Under the pieces are notes generated by a model, which worked only from the letters and a program-made list of their open reading frames with translations, was not told where the DNA came from and did not search any database. Position numbers and translations under genes: made by a program. Shown here piece by piece: positions 57,360 to 63,688 of a stretch of DNA of 64,000 bases. The DNA is taken from NCBI RefSeq assembly GCF_002001005.1, contig NZ_MUNX01000059.1:118484-182483 (forward strand), in the 5' to 3' direction. The stretch is from Flavobacterium sp. A45 (lineage in GTDB: Bacteria; Bacteroidota; Bacteroidia; Flavobacteriales; Flavobacteriaceae). Positions within the stretch are counted from its first letter, which is position 1. The number at the start of each line of letters is the position of its first letter.

Positions 57360-57392
57360 AACTAAACGCCTTTTACTTTAACTATACGCCTT
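57360..57392 (+). promoter_or_regulatory. Direct repeat immediately before the recombinase ATG
   Basis: AACTAAACGCCTT (57360-57372) and AACTATACGCCTT (57380-57392) differ at one position and are spaced 20 bp start to start, i.e. two helical turns. The second copy touches the ATG. The arrangement suggests an operator, perhaps for the recombinase itself. Confidence 0.45.
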
Positions 57393-58436
57393 ATGAACTG
57401 GACAGCCAAACTCATCAAACGCGGTGGCGAGAGCCGCATCGCCATTTATTTTGAAAAAAACCAAGATTGGATCGATCGCATTAAGCAACAAGAGGGATCC
57501 AGATGGAGTCAAACATTAGGCGTTTGGCATTTGCCAGACACCTTTGAAAACCGAATGTTATTTCAAATTGTCGAAGCACCAATCAAACTTCCTTCGGCTG
57601 AGGGAATCGAACAAATAGAAAAATTCAAACACTGGTTATTGTCCAGGCGCTACAGCGATAGCACCATAACTACCTATACCGAAGCATTAAAATGGTTCCT
57701 GACATTTTACAATGAAAAACCAGTAGCCGAAATTGACAATGACGATGTCATACGGTACAATAACGAATACATCTTAAATAATAATTTGTCAGGTTCCTTT
57801 CAAAATCAGATTGTCAACGCCATAAAATTATTTTTCTCTACAATACGAGAAACCAAAATAGAGCTAGACAAAATTCACCGACCGAAGCGAGAAAAATTAC
57901 TACCTAATGTGTTGAGCAAAGAAGAAGTAAAACTGATATTGAATGCTCACGGCAACCTCAAACACAAAACGATGTTGAGCTTAATTTATGCATGCGGATT
58001 GCGCCGAAGCGAACTCTTGCATTTGAAGCCTGCCGATATTGAATCTAAAAGAGGAGTAGTAGTCATCAGACAAGGTAAGGGCAAGAAAGACCGAATTGCA
58101 CCATTATCGGATAAAATATTGGGGATGTTACGGGATTATTATGTAGCAAACAAACCCCTCACCTATTTATTTGAAGGCAAAATTCCTGGTGAGCCTTATT
58201 CTGAATACAGCTTACAAAGCGTTTTGAAACAAGCACTGTATAAAGTAGGAATTACCAAACCTGTCACGCTACATTGGCTGCGACACAGTTTTGCAACACA
58301 CTTACTGGAAAGTGGCACCGATTTGCGCTATATTCAAGAGTTATTGGGACATAACAGCAGTAAAACAACCGAAATTTACACTCATGTTAGTACGAAAAGT
58401 ATTCAACAAATAAAAAGTCCCTTTGACGATTTGTAA
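57393..58436 (+). CDS. XerC/D-like tyrosine recombinase with extra N-terminal domain, candidate cassette integrase
   Basis: 347 residues. Catalytic residues are complete: Arg in ACGLRRSELLHL, Lys in GKGKKDR, His-Arg in LHWLRHSFATHL, His in LLGHNSSKTTE, Tyr in EIYTHVS. A SAM-like core-binding domain spans about 72-160. Residues 1-60 are an added domain with IAIYFEKNQDWIDRI and SRWSQTLGVWHLP. The 35-40-residue insert that IntI enzymes carry between the Lys and the HxxR is missing (only about 62 residues separate them), so it is not a classical IntI. It lies directly upstream of the array, in the same orientation. Confidence 0.9.
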   Translation: MNWTAKLIKRGGESRIAIYFEKNQDWIDRIKQQEGSRWSQTLGVWHLPDTFENRMLFQIVEAPIKLPSAEGIEQIEKFKHWLLSRRYSDSTITTYTEALKWFLTFYNEKPVAEIDNDDVIRYNNEYILNNNLSGSFQNQIVNAIKLFFSTIRETKIELDKIHRPKREKLLPNVLSKEEVKLILNAHGNLKHKTMLSLIYACGLRRSELLHLKPADIESKRGVVVIRQGKGKKDRIAPLSDKILGMLRDYYVANKPLTYLFEGKIPGEPYSEYSLQSVLKQALYKVGITKPVTLHWLRHSFATHLLESGTDLRYIQELLGHNSSKTTEIYTHVSTKSIQQIKSPFDDL

Positions 58437-58455
58437 GTATTAATATGTATATTTG
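58422..58455 (+). promoter_or_regulatory. Candidate cassette promoter (Pc analogue)
   Basis: TTTG at 58422-58425, inside the recombinase 3' end, and TATATTTG at 58448-58455, an exact TAnnTTTG, are separated by 22 bp as in Bacteroidota promoters. Transcription would start near 58462 and run through the palindromic region into the first cassette. Confidence 0.55.
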
Positions 58456-58467
58456 GTTTTAAGAAAA

Positions 58468-58550
58468 GTGTGTGATTTATCACACTTACACACCCGATTT
58501 TGGGTGGATATGTGTGACGGAGTCACACATATATACTAGTTGTGGGCAAT
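58468..58550. other. attI-like region: nested palindrome ending in the first GTT junction
   Basis: Four copies of a TGTGTGA-type half-site: TGTGTGA (58469-58475), TCACAC (58480-58485), TGTGTGAC (58511-58518), GTCACACA (58522-58529), around CACCC...GGGTG (58491-58506). They can form either two side hairpins or one long hairpin of about 60 nt. GTT at 58539-58541 starts the first cassette. No inner arm like that of the downstream sites is present, as expected for an integration site distinct from attC. Confidence 0.65.
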
Positions 58551-58573
58551 ATTCACTCAAAAACAGATAAAAT

Positions 58574-59206
58574 ATGAACATTAGTTTAGAACAGAATAAA
58601 GCAGTAAATGATATTGTTGAACTTATTGCTTTGAAATTAGGAAATGAAAAAAGAGAATTAAATATAGTAGACGCTATTTCTACTTGTGCTAGACTAGCAG
58701 GAAGTTTGTTGTTTAGGTCTTTTGATTTTCAAATTAAAGACGCGAAACCTGGAAGTGTAATGTTGTCCGAAAATGCAAATATAAAAGGACCTGAATTAGT
58801 AAATATTACCCATACTGTGTTACAGAATTTCGGGATAACTATTGATAATCAAAAAATGAATAGCAGTTCGGGAGAAGAAACGAAAATTAATTTTCTAGAT
58901 GCAATTGATTTAGTTCAAAGCGAAGCATTAGAAATTATGAAAAAGTATAAATTATCATATGAACAATTAGCTCATTCAACTGCTATTGCAACTGCGTTTA
59001 TTATACAACAAAGTCCGAACATACCCGCAGAAACAGGTTTTGGCAAAGCAATTTATCATTATATTGAAGGTTCAAAAACTTATCCCCCAGATTTCATTAA
59101 ACCAACAATTATCAATGAAACAATAAAACAAACAGAAGTGGATTACAAAACAAATGAAATCGAATACAAAGAAAATAGTAGAAAACCTTGGTGGAAAATA
59201 TGGTAA
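58574..59206 (+). CDS. Cassette 1: hypothetical protein
   Basis: 210 residues, soluble, no signal peptide. The N-terminal half looks helical (SLEQNKAVNDIVELIALKLG), with SAIATAFIIQQSPNIPAETG-like hydrophobic segment near 145-165 and a Lys/Glu-rich C-terminus ending WWKIW. I recognise no family. It is the only gene of the first cassette, starting 35 nt after the GTT junction and ending 15 nt before the AAC of site 1. Confidence 0.75.
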   Translation: MNISLEQNKAVNDIVELIALKLGNEKRELNIVDAISTCARLAGSLLFRSFDFQIKDAKPGSVMLSENANIKGPELVNITHTVLQNFGITIDNQKMNSSSGEETKINFLDAIDLVQSEALEIMKKYKLSYEQLAHSTAIATAFIIQQSPNIPAETGFGKAIYHYIEGSKTYPPDFIKPTIINETIKQTEVDYKTNEIEYKENSRKPWWKIW

Positions 59207-59220
59207 AAAATACTGCCCAC

Positions 59221-59345
59221 AACAGCCACTACAACGGATTTTGGCATTTGGCTTAATGGGAAAATGGTCTTGTATTTGGGATGATTTGGCAAATCCGAAT
59301 ATTGGTCTTAATTTAATCCCAAACCCGCTGTAGTGCCAGAACGTT
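59221..59345 (+). repeat. attC-like site 1
   Basis: 125 bp from AAC to GTT. The upstream flank ATACTGCCCACAAC is complementary to the start of cassette 1, GTTGTGGGCAATAT (58539), except for one A-C at position 11. Inner arms begin CACTACAACGG and end CCGCTGTAGTG. A small hairpin GATTTGGCAAATC is central (59283-59295). The downstream GTTAGTGGCA begins cassette 2. Confidence 0.88.
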
Positions 59346-59401
59346 AGTGGCAAGCTATGACGAAATAAATAGCAATTAGGAAATTTCTAGAAATTAAATT
59401 C

Positions 59402-59860
59402 ATGCAAAACAATATTATCCGTAAAACATTTGGTGTAATATCAATTACCTTTTTTTTACTTTTTTTTACATTTTTTATATTTTCAATTGTTAGTGGTCAT
59501 ATGATTAGAAAGGATATAGAGTTAAATGGAATAAACTCAATTGGTAAATATAGTTCACATAGAAGTTGGGGAAAAGGAGAAAATAATTATTTTAGCTTTA
59601 TTGTTGAAGGAGTGAGATATAAAGGAATTGTCGAAGAAGCACCAGAAGATTCTATTAAAAACATTGGAAAATTCTATAGGATTCGCTATTCTAAAAGATT
59701 TAAAGGAAACTTAAACGCTTTTTTTGACCAGGAAGTAAAAGATACTATTGAAATCGTAAACGCTGGATTTTCAGATTTTGATATTTTAAGCCAAGACACA
59801 ATCGAAGGGAAAGAAAGATCATTAAAAAAAGAATTCTTTATAATATTAGGAATTCATTGA
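59402..59860 (+). CDS. Cassette 2: membrane-anchored hypothetical protein
   Basis: 152 residues. One N-terminal membrane helix (about 10-32, ISITFFLLFFTFFIFSIV) and an extracytoplasmic or cytosolic part with beta-rich NYFSFIVEGVRYKGIVEEAP and FYRIRYSKRFKGN. It resembles small DUF3592-like single-pass proteins, but I cannot assign it firmly. It is the sole gene of its cassette and reads with the array. Confidence 0.75.
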   Translation: MQNNIIRKTFGVISITFFLLFFTFFIFSIVSGHMIRKDIELNGINSIGKYSSHRSWGKGENNYFSFIVEGVRYKGIVEEAPEDSIKNIGKFYRIRYSKRFKGNLNAFFDQEVKDTIEIVNAGFSDFDILSQDTIEGKERSLKKEFFIILGIH

Positions 59861-59882
59861 GTTATCTAGAAAGCCTGCCACT

Positions 59883-60007
59883 AACAGCCACTACAACGGA
59901 TTTGGGCATTTGGCTTAATAGAAAGTTGGTCTTGTATTTGGAATGATTTGGCAAATCCGAAAATAGGGCTTAATTTAATCCCAAACCCGTTGTAGTGCCA
60001 AGACGTT
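59883..60007 (+). repeat. attC-like site 2
   Basis: 125 bp AAC to GTT. Upstream flank GCCTGCCACTAAC is the inverted complement of GTTAGTGGCAAGC (59343), with the single A-C at position 11. Right arm has CCGTTGTAGTG, so arm position 8 is paired here, while the A-C at arm position 12 is kept. The downstream GTTGGCGGTCA begins cassette 3. Confidence 0.88.
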
Positions 60008-60476
60008 GGCGGTCAGTTGACGAGAAACGAGGAGAAAACCGGATTTAAAGATTTGGCTTTTTAAATGCAGAAACTGAAAAAGCAAGCGTTAAAATTGGGT
60101 CGAAATTGGTAAAACTATTTTTTTTTGATGTTTAAAATTGGAAAGCGGAAAACCGAAATTTAAATATTGGAATCCGACAATTGAAACTTGAAAATCTGAG
60201 TTTCTAATTGGAGCTTGAAAAGCAGAAACGTGAATATCGGAGTTTCGAATTGGAATGTAAATATTCGAGATTTTAAGCCGAAAAAGCAAAACTGAAACTT
60301 AAATTCTCGGGTTTTCTAATTGAAGCGAAACAATCGTTTTGATTGTGAAATTGAAACGAAAAAAAGGGAATGAAATTTAGCCGAGATTTGGGCAAGAATT
60401 GGGTTTTAAATCTGCCAAGATAAGGCTGAGAATTGATTAATAATTAGGAATATCAGCTAGAAACAACCGAACCGCC
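60008..60476 (+). other. Cassette 3: non-coding, purine-rich
   Basis: About 470 bp without a credible plus-strand gene. The plus strand is rich in degenerate units such as GAAACTTGAAAA, AAGCAGAAACGTGAA and GGAAAACCGAAA. The only ORF (minus strand, 60089-60289) is a low-complexity translation of this repeat. Cassettes 5 and 7 have the same composition. The ends are ACCGCCAAC and GTTGGCGGT, so it is a complete cassette. Confidence 0.7.
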
Positions 60477-60601
60477 AACAGCCACTACAACGGATTTGGG
60501 CATTTGGCTTAATGGAAAGATGGTTTTGTATTTGGGATGATTTGGCAAATCCGAAAATAGGGCTTAATTTAGTCCCAAACCCGCTGTAGTGCCAAGACGT
60601 T
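60477..60601 (+). repeat. attC-like site 3 (reference copy)
   Basis: 125 bp. Left arm 60483-60500 (CACTACAACGGATTTGGG) and right arm 60574-60591 (CCCAAACCCGCTGTAGTG) pair over 18 positions with A-C mismatches at arm positions 8 and 12. Spacers between AAC and left arm (3 nt) and between right arm and GTT (7 nt) are unequal. The upstream flank ACCGCCAAC matches the start of cassette 3. Confidence 0.9.
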
Positions 60602-60642
60602 AGTGGCAAGCTGTCAAAATCCTGCTAAAAAACAAAACAAAC

Positions 60643-61035
60643 ATGGATTCAGAACAACAAATATTTTGCGGAAATTGTAATCAGAAACTTCAAATTTTAT
60701 CAGAACCATGCGAATCTTGTGGCTCTGTAAAGAAGAATATTGTATTAGAATTAGTTGATAAATTTGAATTCGAATTAAAAGATTGTCTTGATGGAAAAGT
60801 AATCAATCCATCTTTGAGAAGCAAGGACAAGATGCGTGAGAAATTTACTTTTGGAGCATCGCAATCAGCAAATGGTGACTGGGCAGAAAAAACTCGAATA
60901 ATTAATCGTGATAAGGATTACTATTTTGAAGAAGTAAAAAATTCAAAAGGAGAAATTATACATCACAGTGAAGAAAAATTAAGTGATCATAAAGGTCATG
61001 GGACAGACAAATTCAACAATCCGACCAGCCACTAA
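60643..61035 (+). CDS. Cassette 4, gene a: zinc-ribbon protein
   Basis: 130 residues. Cys9, Cys12, Cys23 and Cys26 (FCGNCNQK and PCESCGS) form a zinc-ribbon. The rest is charged, with SRSKDKMREKFTFGASQS-like and EEKLSDHKGHGTDK segments. No enzymatic domain. First of two genes in the cassette; the stop lies at AGCCACTAA, which resembles the AAC-side flank of the sites. Confidence 0.75.
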   Translation: MDSEQQIFCGNCNQKLQILSEPCESCGSVKKNIVLELVDKFEFELKDCLDGKVINPSLRSKDKMREKFTFGASQSANGDWAEKTRIINRDKDYYFEEVKNSKGEIIHHSEEKLSDHKGHGTDKFNNPTSH

Positions 61036-61081
61036 GCATCCCATAAAATTATAAATCGAAAGAAAAACAGAATTATAAAAT

Positions 61082-61432
61082 ATGAATCTAATAGACAAAT
61101 ATAAATATCGCTTTCGACCAGAGTATAATTCAGAAAATTTACTAATTGAAATTTTTAGCGGTGTTAAAAATGAAAATTTTTTATCTGACTTATTAAATTC
61201 GATAGTTGAGATAAACCCAAAAATTGATGAAATTGCTGACCTTTGGATGAACGATGAATTTATATTTGAAATCCAGTCAGACATTGGAAATTTTTCACTT
61301 TCAAAAGATATTTGGGATTTAGCTTTTATAATATCCGAAAATAATCAAGAATGTGTGAATAGAATAAATTCAATTCTATTAAACGATAAAAGGTTTGAAA
61401 AAGTAGAAGTGAATTTTGACGATTATAAATAG
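61082..61432 (+). CDS. Cassette 4, gene b: hypothetical protein
   Basis: 116 residues, acidic, cytosolic, with helical pattern NLLIEIFSGVKNENFLSDLL and a beta-rich end RFEKVEVNFDDYK. Not recognised. It follows gene a after 46 nt. A similar pattern occurs in immunity-like small proteins, but there is no toxin gene beside it. Confidence 0.7.
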   Translation: MNLIDKYKYRFRPEYNSENLLIEIFSGVKNENFLSDLLNSIVEINPKIDEIADLWMNDEFIFEIQSDIGNFSLSKDIWDLAFIISENNQECVNRINSILLNDKRFEKVEVNFDDYK

Positions 61433-61448
61433 AATAATGCCAGCCACT

Positions 61449-61572
61449 AACAGCCACTACAACGGATTTGGGCATTTGGTTTAATGGAAAAACGGTCTTG
61501 TATTTGGATGATTTGGCAAATCCGAAAATAGGGCTTAATTTAGTCCCAAACCCGCTGTAGTGCCAGAACGTT
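61449..61572 (+). repeat. attC-like site 4
   Basis: 124 bp. Upstream flank GCCACTAAC is the inverted complement of GTTAGTGGC at 60599, with a mismatch at position 10 and A-C at 11. The centre lacks one G relative to other copies (TTTGGATGATTTGG). The downstream GTTATGGTGTA begins cassette 5. Confidence 0.87.
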
Positions 61573-61910
61573 ATGGTGTATAGCTGTTGACGATCAACAG
61601 TCGATTTTAATCAGAAGCTTTAGTTAGAATAATACATAACGAAACAGAAACCGAGCCGGCCGAAATCTGAACCGAAATCTGAACCGAAATCTGAGACTTA
61701 ATTGTTGCGGACAAAGAAACGTGAACGGCTTTATGGAAAACCGAAAGCAGATTTTTTTTGTCGATTTTCTTTGAGGTTTAACTGAAGTTTGAAGTTTAAA
61801 AACGGAAACTATTTGGAACGGAAATCGAAAAGCAGAAAACTTTGGGTAATGGGAATCGATAATTGGAATATCAAATCTTTCGTGCTCAGCATCGTCAAGC
61901 TACACACCAT
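61573..61910 (+). other. Cassette 5: non-coding, purine-rich
   Basis: About 340 bp without a convincing gene. It includes CCGAAATCTGAA repeated three times in tandem (61658-61698) and units like GAAAAGCAGAAAAC and GGAAAACCGAAAGC. The 84-residue plus ORF from 61789 runs on through site 5 and is not credible. The ends match each other over 15 of 16 nt. Confidence 0.7.
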
Positions 61911-62035
61911 AACAGCCACTACAACGGATTTGGGCAATTGGCTTAATTTGAAAAATGGTTTTGTATTTGGGATGTTTAAGCAAATCCGAAGATTTGGCTT
62001 CCTTACTCCCAAACCCACTGTAGTGCCAGAACGTT
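61911..62035 (+). repeat. attC-like site 5
   Basis: 125 bp. Upstream flank AGCTACACACCATAAC is complementary to GTTATGGTGTATAGCT (61570) at 15 of 16 positions, the exception being A-C at position 11. The right arm has CCCACTGTAGTG, adding a C-A opposition at arm position 9. The centre (GATGTTTAAGCAAATCC) departs from the consensus. Confidence 0.87.
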
Positions 62036-62130
62036 GGCAGTAATATTGACACCGAACCAGAAAAAAGAATTAGCTGCTTACCAAAAATACTCATATAGCT
62101 TTGAAGTAATATTAGAAAATCACATAAGAA

Positions 62131-62532
62131 ATGAAAACGATAATTAAAAGATTTCTATTAGCCTTTTTGCTTGTATTTCTAGTAAGTTGTGACCCAGCGC
62201 ACGATATTGTATTTACGAATAATACAAATTCAGTAGCTAAGGTTAAATTCAAATTAAACCCGAAATTTAAAAACTATCGTTTAAGCGAATCAATAACTGG
62301 AGATTCAATTGTGTTTAATTTAAAACCAAAGGATACTTCAAATTTATATTTTGGAATTGGAGTTTGGGATGACAAAGAAATAGACCAATTATGCAATTCC
62401 ATAACTAGCTTAGAAATTGAGAATAATGACTTAAAAACGGTCTATAAATCGAAAAAAACAATAAAAAATATCCTTGAAAATAATCAAGAGGGATTTTGGT
62501 GGAAAACGAGGATAGCAATTGATATTGAATAA
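62131..62532 (+). CDS. Cassette 6, gene a: lipoprotein
   Basis: 133 residues. Signal peptide MKTIIKRFLLAFLLVFLVSC ends in a lipobox with Cys20, followed by DPAHD. The mature part is beta-rich (FTNNTNSVAKVKFKLNPK, SIVFNLKPKDTSNLYFG). An envelope lipoprotein of unknown function. It is followed after 4 nt by gene b. Confidence 0.78.
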   Translation: MKTIIKRFLLAFLLVFLVSCDPAHDIVFTNNTNSVAKVKFKLNPKFKNYRLSESITGDSIVFNLKPKDTSNLYFGIGVWDDKEIDQLCNSITSLEIENNDLKTVYKSKKTIKNILENNQEGFWWKTRIAIDIE

Positions 62533-62536
62533 AAAA

Positions 62537-63007
62537 ATGAGAAATGAAAATCCGAATTTAAAACTTTTAAGTATTTCTGTAATTTATTCTTTATCTACAA
62601 TTTTTATGTGGACTCTGTCTAAAAATGACGAAAGTGCTTCTCTAGGTTATTTATTTATGCTTGTAATCATTTGGGCTATTTTGACAATCGTAACGGGAAT
62701 CATAATTTGGAAAGACAAAATAAAAATAAAAAATTGGAATATATTAATTCTTATATTTTGTACACCTGTTCCTTTTATATTTTTTCTTTCGGCAACTTCC
62801 AAAGAGCAAGTTAGAGGACCTTGGGAATACAATAAAAACAATCGTCGCATAAGAGAAATCACATACGAAAACCGAAAAGAATATTCATCAAGCGTTGATA
62901 AAACTTCAGAAGAATATCCTATTCCTGCAAATGATAAATATCACCTTGACAGTATTGTTTATTATGGGGAAAATTCGAAAATTATTGAAACTAAACATTT
63001 CAAGTAA
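62537..63007 (+). CDS. Cassette 6, gene b: membrane protein
   Basis: 156 residues starting at ATG 62537; the upstream TTG at 62519 would overlap gene a. Three hydrophobic segments (LLSISVIYSLSTIFMW, LFMLVIIWAILTIVTGII, ILILIFCTPVPFIFFL) are followed by a charged C-terminal tail. Not recognised. It ends 18 nt before the AAC of site 6. With gene a it may form a small envelope module. Confidence 0.7.
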   Translation: MRNENPNLKLLSISVIYSLSTIFMWTLSKNDESASLGYLFMLVIIWAILTIVTGIIIWKDKIKIKNWNILILIFCTPVPFIFFLSATSKEQVRGPWEYNKNNRRIREITYENRKEYSSSVDKTSEEYPIPANDKYHLDSIVYYGENSKIIETKHFK

Positions 63008-63025
63008 ATAGAAAATACTACTGCC

Positions 63026-63149
63026 AACACACACTACAAGCAATTTGGGTTTTAGGCTTAATTTGAAGTTGGTTTTGTATTTGGAAGATTTGGCAAATCC
63101 GAATAATGGGCTTAATTTAATCCCAAACTGCTTGTAGCGCGAGAACGTT
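63026..63149 (+). repeat. attC-like site 6 (covarying arms)
   Basis: 124 bp. Arms 63032-63049 (CACTACAAGCAATTTGGG) and 63122-63139 (CCCAAACTGCTTGTAGCG) differ from sites 1-5 on both sides in a compensated way; A-C remains at arm position 12. Upstream flank AATACTACTGCCAAC matches GTTGGCAGTAATATT (62033) at 14 of 15 positions, A-C at 11. Confidence 0.87.
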
Positions 63150-63521
63150 ACTGGAGACTTGTGCCGAAATTACGCAGACGAATCCAATCTGAAAATAACG
63201 TTCTGTAATCGCAGGAAAATCTGAAAGCAAAAGCGTGAAAGTTGGAACTTCTGCAGAAACGTGAAAAGCAGAAACGTAAATATCAAAACTTGCCAACAGA
63301 AACTTGAAAAGCAGAAGCGTGAAAGTTGGAACTTGCCAACAGAAATGTGAAAAGCAGAAACGTGAAAATTGCAACTCCCCTACTGTAACGTAAAAGCGGA
63401 AAAGTGAGAACTTTAAATTTTTAGCCGAAAACCGAAACTTTGAGGAGCGGACGGAAAACGAAAAACAGAAACGTAAAAGTTTTGGTTTATAATCGCAATT
63501 TCGACAAAACAAGCCTCCAGT
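63150..63521 (+). other. Cassette 7: non-coding, purine-rich tandem units
   Basis: About 370 bp with units AAAAGCAGAAACGTGAAA and GTTGGAACTTGCCAACAGAA present several times (63255-63365). The 143-residue minus-strand ORF over 63117-63548 spans both flanking sites and translates the repeat into low-complexity Phe/Ser-rich protein, so I do not accept it. The ends are GTTACTGGAGACTTGT and ACAAGCCTCCAGTAAC, complementary at 15 of 16. Confidence 0.7.
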
Positions 63522-63646
63522 AACAGCTGCTACAAGTGATTTGGGCAATTGGCTTAATGGAGAAATTGGTTTGTATTTGTGAGAATTTGGTTAAGCCGAA
63601 AAATAACGCTAATTTAGTCCCAAACCACTTGTAGCACCAAGACGTT
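63522..63646 (+). repeat. attC-like site 7 (covarying arms)
   Basis: 125 bp. Arms 63528-63545 (TGCTACAAGTGATTTGGG) and 63619-63636 (CCCAAACCACTTGTAGCA) are again compensated relative to sites 1-6, with the A-C at arm position 12 as the only mismatch. The inner hairpin also changes (GAATTTGGTTAAGCC). The downstream GTTAGGC begins cassette 8. Confidence 0.87.
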
Positions 63647-63688
63647 AGGCGATATTAAAACTCAGAATCTTAAAACAAACCAATTTTA

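Noticed and set aside
60089..60289. 66-residue minus-strand ORF in cassette 3
   Set aside because: Low-complexity translation of degenerate repeats similar to the cassette 7 ORF; more likely a by-product of base composition.
61789..62043. 84-residue plus-strand ORF at the end of cassette 5
   Set aside because: It reads through the whole of site 5, a conserved structural element, and has no gene-like features.
63117..63548. 143-residue minus-strand ORF across cassette 7
   Set aside because: It spans both flanking recombination sites and translates purine-rich repeat units into low-complexity Phe/Ser/Val sequence; no start signal or homologous domain.
59221..63646. CRISPR array
   Set aside because: The repeats are 124-125 bp with spacing of 330-1100 bp containing genes, and there are no cas genes.
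59221..63646. Canonical attC sites of class 1 or Vibrio type
   Set aside because: Most GTT junctions do not fit GTTRRRY (for example GTTAGTG, GTTATGG), arms are longer, and the recombinase lacks the IntI insert. Only the last junction, GTTAGGC, fits.
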